Below, piece by piece: positions 8,844 to 15,677 of a stretch of 17,164 nucleotides of DNA. The stretch comes from SG8-30 sp037443885 (GTDB taxonomy: Bacteria; Pseudomonadota; Gammaproteobacteria; Steroidobacterales; Steroidobacteraceae). The position numbers and the translations under genes were made by a program. The notes under the pieces are model-generated. The model was given only the letters and a program-made list of their open reading frames with translations, did no database searches and was not told the DNA's origin. Position 1 is the first letter of the stretch, and each line of letters opens with the position of its first letter. The stretch covers positions 1 through 17,164 of the forward strand of contig JBBINN010000053.1 of the NCBI GenBank assembly GCA_037443885.1, written 5' to 3'.

Positions 8844-10358
8844 CTAACCCCGCGCGCGTCGTTCGACCAGCCAGGCTTCGAGGATCGCTGCGGCGTCCGG
8901 CCCGAGGTGCAGGCCGAGCTTGCTGCGCCGCCAGAGGATGTCCTCGGCGGTCCGGGCCCATTCCTCGCGGACGAGGTAGTCGACTTCCGCTGCCTGCAGG
9001 CCGGGAAGAACCTCCTGGCCGAGGTCCGCGACGCTGGACGCCTCGCGGATAATGCGCTCGATGCGCGAACCGTAGGCGCGGGCGAGACGCAGGCGCAGCG
9101 CGGGCGGCAGCCATGGCCAGCGCTCGCCCACCGCCGCAAGGAAGCGCTCGAAGTCCGCACCCGGCAGGTCGCCGCCCGGCAGCGGCACGCCGGCCGTCCA
9201 CCGGCCACCCTTTGCGCCAAGTTTCGGCGCGAGGCGGTCCACGGCCTCCTCGGCCAGCACGCGGAAGGTCGTGAGCTTGCCGCCGAAGATCGACAGCGCC
9301 GGCGCGCCCTCCTCGTCGAGCTCCAGCACATAGTCGCGGGTCACGCTGGAAGGATCTTCGGACTCGTCCTCGAGCAGCGGTCGCAGCCCCGAGTAGGTCC
9401 AGACGACGTCGGCCGGGGTAATGGCCAGGCGGAAGTAGCGGTTCGCCATCGTGCAGAGGTAGCCCACCTCGCCTGCGTCGATGCTCGGCGCCGCCGGCGC
9501 TTCGCCGAACTCGACGTCGGTCGTCCCGACGAGCGTGAAATCATGCTCGTAGGGCAGCGCGAACACGATGCGCCGGTCCGGCGCCTGGAAGATGTAGGCG
9601 TAGTCGTGGTCGAACAGCCGGCGCACCACGATGTGGCTGCCCTTGACGAGCCGCACGCCGTTACGGCTGCGCAGCGGCGAGCGGTCGCGCACGAACTCGG
9701 CCGCCCATGGGCCCGCGGCATTGACGAGCGAGCGCGCCGCGACCTCTTGGCGGCCCTCCGGACCTGCGAGCACCGCGCGCCAGGCGCCGTCCTCCCGGCG
9801 CACGGCCTCGCAGCGCGTTCGGGTGAGGACTGTCGCGCCGCGCTCGCGCGCATCCAGCGCATTGAGCAGCACGAGGCGCGCGTCGTCCACCCAGCCGTCC
9901 GAATACTCGAAGCCCCGGCGGAACCGGGCGTCGAGGGCCGCGCCGGCGGGATGGGCGCGCAGGTCCACGGCCCGCGAGCCCGGCAGGCGGCGACGGCGCG
10001 CCAGGTGGTCGTAGAGAAACAGGCCCGCGCGGATCATCCAGGCCGGGCGCAGGTGTGCGTCGTGGGGCATCACGAAGCGCATGGGCCACATGATGTGAGG
10101 CGCCGCCGCGATCAGCCGCTCGCGTTCGGCGAGCGACTTGCGGACCAGACCGAACTCGAAGTACTCGAGGTAGCGCAGGCCGCCGTGGATCAGCTTGGTG
10201 CTCGAGGATGACGTGTGCGCAGCGAGGTCGTCCTGCTCCACCAGCAGCACCGACAGGCCGCGCCCGGCGGCGTCGCGCGCAATGCCGGCCCCGTTGATCC
10301 CGCCGCCGACCACGAGCAGGTCGTAACTCCCCGGCACGTACTCCAGCGCATCAGTCAT
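8844..10358 (-). CDS. glpD: Aerobic glycerol-3-phosphate dehydrogenase (FAD-dependent)
   Basis: The enzyme oxidises sn-glycerol 3-phosphate to DHAP and passes electrons to quinone at the inner membrane. The 504 residues match the family (about 500). The FAD dinucleotide fold is YDLLVVGGGINGAGIARDAA (GGGINGAG at 18-25) with Glu41 ending the second strand, followed by the family-typical SSSTKLIHGGLRYLE (51-65). The C-terminal helical domain carries the ARAYGSR and EEWARTAEDILWRRSKLG elements expected for GlpD. The frame is open upstream to 10412; the ATG at 10358 (MTDALEYVPG) was chosen because it fits the usual distance to the FAD motif, although its Shine-Dalgarno is weak. It follows slcC after 69 bp on the same strand and precedes glpK by 32 bp, so it may be read through from the sulfolactate genes or have its own promoter. 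Confidence 0.96.
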   Translation of the reverse strand: MTDALEYVPGSYDLLVVGGGINGAGIARDAAGRGLSVLLVEQDDLAAHTSSSSTKLIHGGLRYLEYFEFGLVRKSLAERERLIAAAPHIMWPMRFVMPHDAHLRPAWMIRAGLFLYDHLARRRRLPGSRAVDLRAHPAGAALDARFRRGFEYSDGWVDDARLVLLNALDARERGATVLTRTRCEAVRREDGAWRAVLAGPEGRQEVAARSLVNAAGPWAAEFVRDRSPLRSRNGVRLVKGSHIVVRRLFDHDYAYIFQAPDRRIVFALPYEHDFTLVGTTDVEFGEAPAAPSIDAGEVGYLCTMANRYFRLAITPADVVWTYSGLRPLLEDESEDPSSVTRDYVLELDEEGAPALSIFGGKLTTFRVLAEEAVDRLAPKLGAKGGRWTAGVPLPGGDLPGADFERFLAAVGERWPWLPPALRLRLARAYGSRIERIIREASSVADLGQEVLPGLQAAEVDYLVREEWARTAEDILWRRSKLGLHLGPDAAAILEAWLVERRARG

Positions 10359-10427
10359 GGACCCGAGCATCCAGCGTCCGCAGGAAGCCTGGCAGGGCTG
10401 CTGCCGGCCCACGGGACGCGCAAGCGC

Positions 10428-11354
10428 TCATCCGGCGAGTTGCGCAGCGACCGCCCGCGCGGTCACGTCGCTCACGCGCACGTTTGACTCGACGGTGACC
10501 CCGGCGATGTGGGGCGTCAGCAGAAGGTTCGGCACGCCGGCGAGCAGCCGCCCGGCCTCGGCATCGACGGGCTCGCGCTCGAAGACGTCCAGTGCCGCGC
10601 CGCCGAGACGACCGCTGCGCAGCGCCTGGACGAGGGCCGGCTCGTCCACCACCCCGCCGCGCGCCGCGTTCACGAGGATGGCGTCGGGCTTCATCCGCGC
10701 GAGCGCGTCTGCATTCAACAGGCGCTGCGTCTCGGGCGTGAGCGGCACGTGCAGGCTCACCACGTCGCTAGAGGCGAGCAGTTCATCCAGCGCCATGCGG
10801 CGTGCGCCCGCCCAGGCGGCGTGGTCCGCCGGCAGGTAGGGGTCGCAGCCCGCGACCGTCATGCCGAGCGCGCGGGCGCGCGTCGCGGTCTCGCGCGCGA
10901 TGGCGCCGAATCCCACGAGGCCGAGCTGCTTGCCGGCGAGCTCGCGGCCCATGAGCCGCTGGCGCGGCCACTCCCCCGCCGCCACCGCGCCGCTCGCGAA
11001 CCACGCGCCGCGCAGCAGGACAAGCGCCGCCGTGATGACGTACTCGGCAACCGAGAGGTCGTTGGCGCCCGTGGCCGGATGCACCGCGATGCCGCGGGCG
11101 CGGCAAGCCTCGACGTCGATGTTGTCCAGTCCCACGCCCAGGCGCCCCACGACCGCAAGGCGCGGTGCCGCGGCGAGCAGGGCGCCGCGAACCTGGGTGC
11201 GGTTGCGCACGATCAGGCCACGCGCGCCAGCGACGGCAGCGAGCAGCGCCTCCGGCGCATCCACCAGCTGCGGGTCGTACAGGACGTCGAACGCCGCGAG
11301 ATGATCGCGGATCGCGGCCTCGTCCATGAACTCGGTGATGACGATGTCGGCCAT
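10428..11354 (-). CDS. slcC: D-isomer-specific 2-hydroxyacid dehydrogenase, probable (S)-sulfolactate dehydrogenase
   Basis: This is a 308-residue NAD-type 2-hydroxyacid dehydrogenase. The Rossmann motif is GLVGFGAIARETA (145-157), and strand 2 ends in Asp171 (AGCDPYL), favouring NAD+ over NADP+. The catalytic residues are Arg232 (NAARGG), Glu261 (DVFEREP) and His282 (TPHIAG). It lacks the C-terminal ACT region of long SerA proteins, so phosphoglycerate dehydrogenase is less likely. The neighbours decide the call: comC, suyB and suyA lie directly upstream on the same strand, and in sulfolactate degraders SlcC oxidises (S)-sulfolactate to sulfopyruvate. The ATG at 11354 has GAGGT six bases upstream. 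The gap to comC is 37 bp. Enzyme class is secure; the sulfolactate assignment is inference from context. Confidence 0.85.
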   Translation of the reverse strand: MADIVITEFMDEAAIRDHLAAFDVLYDPQLVDAPEALLAAVAGARGLIVRNRTQVRGALLAAAPRLAVVGRLGVGLDNIDVEACRARGIAVHPATGANDLSVAEYVITAALVLLRGAWFASGAVAAGEWPRQRLMGRELAGKQLGLVGFGAIARETATRARALGMTVAGCDPYLPADHAAWAGARRMALDELLASSDVVSLHVPLTPETQRLLNADALARMKPDAILVNAARGGVVDEPALVQALRSGRLGGAALDVFEREPVDAEAGRLLAGVPNLLLTPHIAGVTVESNVRVSDVTARAVAAQLAG

Positions 11355-11391
11355 GGCAGTACCTCGGGTGGAGCCCGGCGGGCGCGCTTCC

Positions 11392-12408
11392 TCAGGCGGG
11401 CGGCAGCAGCGCGCGGATCTCGTCGTGGAGCGGGCGTGGAATCGACAGGCCTTCGCGCGTCGCGCGCTCGCGCGCAGCCAGACGTCGCTGGCCCGGCAGC
11501 CGAGCGTCCGGCTCCGCCGCGACGGCGTCGAGCAGCACCTGCATGCGCCCGGCGTACGCGCCGCCCGACAGCGGCCCCGGGTCGAGCGCGATGAACACCT
11601 GCCCCATGTCGGGCGCCCCGCCGCGATCGTCGAAGAACGAGCTCGCTTCCCAGCCCCACGACGAGCCGGTCACGGCGGCCGCGAGGATCTCGATCATCAG
11701 CGCCAGCGCGCCGCCCTTCGCGCCACCGATGGGCGACAGCGTGCCGGCCAGCGCCGCAGCCGGATCCGTCGTCGGCCGGCCCTCGGCGTCCACTGCCCAA
11801 CCCTCCGGGATGGGCTTGCCCGCCTTCTGCGCAGCGACGATCTTGCCGCGCGCGGCCACGGACAGGGCCAGGTCGATCACGAGCGGCGCGCCGCCGGCCG
11901 GCAGCGGCGCGGCAAACGCGAGCGGGTTGGTGCCGAGCATGGGCCGGCGGCCGCCCCAGAACGCCATCGCCTTCGGAGTGTTGCCCAGCACGAGGCCGAC
12001 CAGGCCTGCCGTGGCGAGCCGCTCGGCGTGCGCGCCGGCCTGGCCGAAGTGATGAGAACGGTGCAGCACGGCCACCGCGATGCCCGACTCGCGCACGAGC
12101 GGGACGAGTTCAGCGAACGCCGCGTCGATGGCCGGGTACGCGAAGCCGTGCCCCGCGTCGACCCGCAGCGCCGCTGCCCCGGCCCGCTCGATCCTCGGCA
12201 CCGCCCGGCCGTCCACCTTGCCGCAGCGCGCGTGCAGCGCGTAGGAGGCGACCCGGGACAGCCCGTGCCCGGCCTGCCCGTCCGCCTCCGCGGCAACCAA
12301 GGCGCACGCGGTGGCGCGGGCATTCGCAGCGGAAGCCCCGCTAGCCTCGAGCGCGGCCGCGGCGAGGTCCTCGGCCTCGGCGAGTCGCAGCGTGACCATG
12401 TCCGCCAT
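11392..12408 (-). CDS. comC: Ldh/malate-dehydrogenase-2 family oxidoreductase, probable (R)-sulfolactate dehydrogenase
   Basis: This 338-residue protein belongs to the Ldh_2 family (malate/L-lactate/ureidoglycolate/sulfolactate dehydrogenases), which use NAD(P)H without a classical Rossmann fold. Typical elements are the substrate His in GHGLSR (around 47-52), the HRSHHFGQAG segment (around 135-144), LGTNPLAFA before the PLVIDLALS strand, and GAKGGALALMIEIL near the nucleotide site. Known family members include ComC, which interconverts (R)-sulfolactate and sulfopyruvate. Here it sits 11 bp after suyB and 37 bp before slcC. In this setting ComC would reduce the sulfopyruvate made by SlcC to (R)-sulfolactate, the SuyAB substrate. 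The ATG at 12408 was chosen as the first in frame; the ATG at 12399 is an alternative, and the Shine-Dalgarno is weak for both. Confidence 0.88.
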   Translation of the reverse strand: MADMVTLRLAEAEDLAAAALEASGASAANARATACALVAAEADGQAGHGLSRVASYALHARCGKVDGRAVPRIERAGAAALRVDAGHGFAYPAIDAAFAELVPLVRESGIAVAVLHRSHHFGQAGAHAERLATAGLVGLVLGNTPKAMAFWGGRRPMLGTNPLAFAAPLPAGGAPLVIDLALSVAARGKIVAAQKAGKPIPEGWAVDAEGRPTTDPAAALAGTLSPIGGAKGGALALMIEILAAAVTGSSWGWEASSFFDDRGGAPDMGQVFIALDPGPLSGGAYAGRMQVLLDAVAAEPDARLPGQRRLAARERATREGLSIPRPLHDEIRALLPPA

Positions 12409-12419
12409 GACCGCCGCCG

Positions 12420-13592
12420 TCAGGCGCTGCGGTAGAGCTTGGTCATCACGAACTCGCGGTGGCCCAGCGCCTCGGCGGCCGTCAGGCGGCCGTTCGCGGT
12501 GCGCACGATCATGTCGATCAGCGCGTCGCCGGCCTGGTCGATGGTCATCTCGCGCCGGACGACGCCGGAAACGTCCACGTCCACGTGCTCGGACATGAGC
12601 CGCACCGTGCGCGGGTTACCGGTGACCTTGATGACGGGCATGATCGGGTTGCCGATGACGTTGCCCTGCCCGGTCGGGAAGATGTGCACCACGTAGCCCG
12701 CCGCCGCCTGCAGCGTGCAGCACTCGGCTGCGGCGGAAGAAGTGTCCATGAAATAGAGGCCCGGGCCGCGGGCCGGCGCCTCGGCCGGCTCCAGCACGTC
12801 GATGAACTTCACCTTCTTGCCGATCTTCTCGAGGTTGCCCAGCGCCTTCTCCTCGATGGTCGTCAGGCCGCCCGCGATGTTGCCCTTGGTGGGCTGGCTG
12901 TCGGAAAGATCCGAGGTCTTGTGCGCCTCGATGACGTCGTCCTGGTAGGCCTGCCAGGTCTTCATGAACTTCTCGCGCACCTCGGGCGTCGCCGCGCGCG
13001 CGGCGGCGAGGTGCTCGGCGCCGGTGAGCTCGGAGGTCTCGCCAAAGCAGCCGTACAGGCCCGCCGGGACCAGCTTGTCGTACATATTGCCGACGGTCGG
13101 GCAGGACGCGAGGCCGGTCGTCGTGTCCGACTCGCCGCACTTGGCGGCGACCCAGAGTTCCGCGAGGTCGCACTCCACGCGGACCTGCTCCGAGGCCCAG
13201 TGCACGAACTCCTTCGCCTTGCGCGAGGCGGCCGCGACGGTCGCGATGTCGCCATTGCCCTCGATCCAGAAGCCCGCCACCGGCTTGCCGGTCGCGGCGA
13301 TGCCGTCCACGATCTTCTGCGTCCAGCCCGGCTCGATGCCGATGACGATGCACGCCGCGACGTTCGGATTCGCGCCGGTGCCGATCATGGTGCGGAAGTG
13401 CAGCTCGAGGTCCTCGCCGAACTGCAGCCGGCCGTAGGCGTGCGGCAGCGCGATGGTGCCCTGGATGTGGGCGGCGACGGCCTCGCAGGCCGCGTTCGAG
13501 ATGTCGTCGACCGGGAGGATCGCGACGTAGTTGCGCACGCCCACGCGGCCGTTCTCCCGCCGGTAGGCCCAGATCTTCCTGCTGGTGCTCAT
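12420..13592 (-). CDS. suyB: (R)-sulfolactate sulfo-lyase, large (beta) subunit
   Basis: The 390-residue protein belongs to the altronate dehydratase (UxaA) large-domain family and, with SuyA, is predicted to cleave (R)-sulfolactate to pyruvate and sulfite in the cytoplasm. Family-like features: KIWAYRRENGRVGVRNYVAI at 6-25, the Cys-containing AAKCGESDTTTGLASCPTVG (149-168, Cys152 and Cys164), tandem Cys291-Cys292 in AAECCTLQAAAG, and HIFPTGQGNVIGNPIMPVIK (303-322). These are the segments in which UxaA-type enzymes carry metal-binding and active-site residues. The open frame extends upstream to 13811, but that part is shadow of suyA; the ATG at 13592 (MSTSRKIWAYRR) has an AGGAG about 11 bases upstream and gives the usual length. 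It starts 20 bp after suyA, the classic suyAB order. General UxaA-family dehydratase activity is the alternative, but the dehydrogenase neighbours favour SuyB. Confidence 0.92.
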   Translation of the reverse strand: MSTSRKIWAYRRENGRVGVRNYVAILPVDDISNAACEAVAAHIQGTIALPHAYGRLQFGEDLELHFRTMIGTGANPNVAACIVIGIEPGWTQKIVDGIAATGKPVAGFWIEGNGDIATVAAASRKAKEFVHWASEQVRVECDLAELWVAAKCGESDTTTGLASCPTVGNMYDKLVPAGLYGCFGETSELTGAEHLAAARAATPEVREKFMKTWQAYQDDVIEAHKTSDLSDSQPTKGNIAGGLTTIEEKALGNLEKIGKKVKFIDVLEPAEAPARGPGLYFMDTSSAAAECCTLQAAAGYVVHIFPTGQGNVIGNPIMPVIKVTGNPRTVRLMSEHVDVDVSGVVRREMTIDQAGDALIDMIVRTANGRLTAAEALGHREFVMTKLYRSA

Positions 13593-13612
13593 GTCTGCGA
13601 GTGCTCCTGGCC

Positions 13613-13900
13613 TTACCAGCGCTTGGTCTTGAGGTTGTGGACGTGGACGTGCTCGCCCTTCCTGACCGGCGCGACGATGCGCCCGATGTCCTGGCCGTAC
13701 TTGACGACGGTGTCGCCGACCGCGAGGTCCCTGAGCGCCACCTTGTGGCCGATGGGCACGTCCATCGCGACGGCCATGCGGAAGTCGCTGTTGTCGTGGG
13801 TGACCACGCACAGCATGTCGGTGCCTGCCGCCAGGCCCTCGACCACCACGACCCCGACGTTGTCGGCCGGATCGTGCACCAGAAGATGCGGGACGCTCAC
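13613..13900 (-). CDS. suyA: (R)-sulfolactate sulfo-lyase, small (alpha) subunit (SAF domain)
   Basis: This 95-residue protein is a single SAF-type domain equivalent to the N-terminal part of altronate dehydratase. It begins VSVPHLLVHDPADNVGVVVV and includes DMLCVVTHDNSDFRMAVAMD, where UxaA-type domains hold substrate-binding residues, and VPIGHKVALRDLAVGD, the SAF hallmark. SuyA forms the active enzyme with SuyB. The start is GTG at 13900, not the ATG at 13993: AGGAGG lies five bases before the GTG, and the upstream residues run through the AT-rich promoter patch. It is the first gene of the leftward operon suyA-suyB-comC-slcC-glpD-glpK-membrane protein. Regulation is probably by the divergent GntR protein through the 13,928-13,939 palindrome. 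Confidence 0.92.
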   Translation of the reverse strand: MSVPHLLVHDPADNVGVVVVEGLAAGTDMLCVVTHDNSDFRMAVAMDVPIGHKVALRDLAVGDTVVKYGQDIGRIVAPVRKGEHVHVHNLKTKRW

Positions 13901-14024
13901 GCTTGCCTCCTGCGGGTCACACGTAACTCTTATATAAGATACTATACAGCAGATGCTAGACGGCCGCGCAACCCTCCGCGTACCATTTCCCATCGCCTCG
14001 GAGGCTTGCGCAGGCAGCCCGGAA
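13901..14024. promoter_or_regulatory. Divergent promoter region of the sulfolactate and sulfosugar operons
   Basis: The 124-bp gap between suyA and the GntR regulator contains an AT-rich patch at about 13,921-13,948 that stands out sharply from the GC-rich surroundings. Possible -10 elements overlap within it: TACTAT (13940-13945) or TATACA (13943-13948) for the rightward unit, and TATAGT or TATATA on the minus strand for suyA. No good -35 element is visible on either side, which is compatible with activator-dependent or weak promoters. Transcription from the rightward -10 would begin near 13,953, leaving a leader of about 70 bases before the regulator start at 14025. Confidence 0.6.
13928..13939. 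promoter_or_regulatory. 12-bp perfect palindrome, candidate GntR operator
   Basis: TCTTATATAAGA at 13928-13939 is a perfect inverted repeat with no central spacer, placed in the AT-rich core between divergent genes and overlapping the likely -10 region. GntR proteins of the HutC/UTRA class bind as dimers to short AT-rich palindromes next to their own genes. I noticed no second copy in the window. Assignment as the binding site is inference. Confidence 0.5.
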
Positions 14025-14744
14025 ATGGACGAATCGCCGCACTACCGCCCACTGTACCGGCAGGTCTACGACTTCCTCGTCCGGCAGATCGCCGAGGGCG
14101 CCTGGCGGCCGGCCGAGGCCCTGCCGAGCGAGCAGGCGCTGGCCGACAAGCTCCGCGTCAGCCAGGGAACCGTGCGCAAGGCGCTCGACGCGCTCGCGGT
14201 CGAGAAGCTCATCGAGCGCCGCCAGGGCAAGGGCACCTACGTCGCCGAGCACACCCAGGAGCGCGCGCTGTTCCGCTTCTTCCGCCTGGCCGAGCCCGGC
14301 GGCGAGCGCGCGACCCCGACGAGCGCCGACGAGGCGGTAAAGCGCCGCCCGGCCCGCGCGCCCGAGATGCAGAAGCTGCACCTCGAGCGCGGCGAGCAGG
14401 TGGTGGAGATCTCGCGGACGCGTCTCGTGGGCGGCAAACCGGTCGTGCTCGAGCGCATCGTACTGCCGCTGCGGCACTTCCCGGACATCGACCGGAAGCG
14501 GCCCCTCCCGAACACGCTCTACGCCATGTTCCAGCAGGAGTACGGCGTGAACATCGTCAGCGCCGAGGAGGAGCTGCGCGCCGACGTCGTGCGGCGCGAG
14601 GACGCGCGCCGTCTGCCGCTCGCGGTCGGCGCGCCGCTGCTCAACATCGAGCGGATCGCGATCGCGCTCGACGGCAGCCGTGTCGAGTGGCGCGTCAGCC
14701 GCTGCGACACGACGCACCTCGTCTACGCCGTCACCCTGTCCTGA
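14025..14744 (+). CDS. GntR-family (HutC/UTRA) transcriptional regulator of the sulfosugar locus
   Basis: This 239-residue protein has an N-terminal GntR winged helix (about 7-75: YRQVYDFLVRQIAEGAW, LPSEQALADKLRVSQGTVRK, ERRQGKGTYVAE) and a C-terminal UTRA effector-binding domain (about 85-235: EISRTRLVGGKPVVLERIVL, then LPNTLYAMFQQEYG and ALDGSRVEWRVSRCDTTHLV). UTRA domains bind small phosphorylated or sugar-like effectors, so sulfofructose, its phosphate or sulfolactate are plausible ligands. The ATG at 14025 (MDESPHYRPLYRQ) fits the usual distance to the winged helix; the in-frame ATG at 13953 would fall at or before the probable transcription start. The Shine-Dalgarno is weak (GGAA just before the ATG). 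It is the first gene of the rightward operon, 28 bp before the kinase, and divergent from suyA, a typical place for a local repressor. E. coli uses an unrelated DeoR-type regulator (YihW) for sulfoquinovose genes. Confidence 0.9.
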   Translation: MDESPHYRPLYRQVYDFLVRQIAEGAWRPAEALPSEQALADKLRVSQGTVRKALDALAVEKLIERRQGKGTYVAEHTQERALFRFFRLAEPGGERATPTSADEAVKRRPARAPEMQKLHLERGEQVVEISRTRLVGGKPVVLERIVLPLRHFPDIDRKRPLPNTLYAMFQQEYGVNIVSAEEELRADVVRREDARRLPLAVGAPLLNIERIAIALDGSRVEWRVSRCDTTHLVYAVTLS

Positions 14745-14772
14745 CAAGCGCCGCGCGCCGACTCGGCCTCCC

Positions 14773-15672
14773 ATGGCAACGGTCCTCTGTGTCGGCCACG
14801 CGGTGCAGGACTTCGTGTTCACCGTGCCCGAGCTCCCGTCCCGCGCCGAGAAGCACCGCGCCACGGCCTTCGCCAGCGTGGGCGGCGGCCCGGCGGCGAC
14901 CGCGGCCGTCGCGATCGCGAGGCTCGGCGGCCACGCGCTGCTCGCCGCGCGCGTGGGCGCAGACCCGATCGCGGACCTGATCGAGGCCGAGCTCGCCGGC
15001 TACGGGGTGGACTGCCGCCATCTGCGCCGCTTTCCCGGCTGCGCCTCGTCGCTGTCCGCCGTCTTCGTGGACGCGCGCGGCGAGAGGATGATCGTCAATC
15101 ACCTCGACCCGGCCATCCCGACCCCGGCCGACTGGCTGCCGGATCCAGCCGCCACCGGCTGCCAGGCGGTGCTCGCCGACACACGCTGGCCGGAAGGCGC
15201 ACTGGCAGCCCTGCAGGCGGCTCGCGCGGCTGGCCTGCCCGGCGTGCTCGACGCGGATCGCCCGATCCCCCCGGACGGCGCCGTACTCGCGGCAGCGACC
15301 CACGTAGCGTTCTCGCACGAGGCGCTGGCCGAATACACGGGCGAGCACGATCCCGTGCGAGCACTGACAGCGGCAGCAGCCGGGCTCGATGCCTGGTGCT
15401 GCGTCACCGTGGGCGCCGATGGCGTGCACGTCATGCAGGCTGGCCGTCACGAACACATCCCGGGCCATCGCGTTCCGGTGGTGGATACGCTCGGGGCCGG
15501 CGACGTCTGGCACGGCGCCTTCGCGCTCGCCCTCGCCGAGGGGCGTCCCGAGGCAACCGCGGTGCGCTTCGCCTCGGCCGCGGCCGCGCTCAAGGTTCAG
15601 CGACCCGGCGGCCGCGCCGGCGCACCGACGCGGGTCGAGCTCGATCAGTTCATGTCGTCCACACCGGGGTAG
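14773..15672 (+). CDS. yihV: PfkB-family kinase, probable 6-deoxy-6-sulfofructose kinase (YihV-like)
   Basis: This 299-residue ribokinase-fold enzyme is predicted to phosphorylate 6-deoxy-6-sulfofructose at O1 with ATP. It matches my recollection of E. coli YihV along its length: VGGGPAATAAVAIARLGG (36-53), GERMIVNH (103-110), LADTRW (134-139), LDADRPIPPD (159-168) and the C-terminal QRPGGRAGAP. Residues Lys27, Asn109 and Arg138 fall at the same numbers as the YihV residues I recall as sulfonate-binding. The PfkB signature DTLGAGDVWHGAF (238-250) has the catalytic base Asp244. The ATG at 14773 gives MATVLCVGHAVQDF with normal N-terminal spacing, although the Shine-Dalgarno is weak, suggesting coupling to the regulator 28 bp upstream. 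The aldolase begins 5 bp later. Ribokinase, fructokinase or tagatose-6-phosphate kinase are alternatives that fit the residues and context less well. Confidence 0.88.
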   Translation: MATVLCVGHAVQDFVFTVPELPSRAEKHRATAFASVGGGPAATAAVAIARLGGHALLAARVGADPIADLIEAELAGYGVDCRHLRRFPGCASSLSAVFVDARGERMIVNHLDPAIPTPADWLPDPAATGCQAVLADTRWPEGALAALQAARAAGLPGVLDADRPIPPDGAVLAAATHVAFSHEALAEYTGEHDPVRALTAAAAGLDAWCCVTVGADGVHVMQAGRHEHIPGHRVPVVDTLGAGDVWHGAFALALAEGRPEATAVRFASAAAALKVQRPGGRAGAPTRVELDQFMSSTPG

Positions 15673-15677
15673 GCAGC

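Noticed and set aside
10389..10407. Possible terminator hairpin between slcC and glpD (GGCAG-GGCTG-CTGCC core)
   Set aside because: The core stem is only 5 bp, extended by a wobble pair and one more pair, and no T-run follows on the minus strand; such stems are frequent by chance at this GC content.
10428..11354. D-3-phosphoglycerate dehydrogenase (SerA) for serine synthesis
   Set aside because: The protein is 308 residues without the C-terminal regulatory region of long SerA forms and sits inside the suy/com cluster; short SerA forms exist, so the rejection is by context.
12459..13937. 492-codon plus-strand frame opposite suyB and suyA
   Set aside because: Low-complexity Arg/Asp/Gly/Leu composition without recognisable motifs; the minus strand has suyAB with Shine-Dalgarno sites and family motifs.
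13953..14024. Earlier ATG start for the GntR regulator
   Set aside because: The added 24 residues are not part of the GntR fold, and the ATG at 13953 would lie at the expected transcription start given the -10-like elements at 13940-13948.
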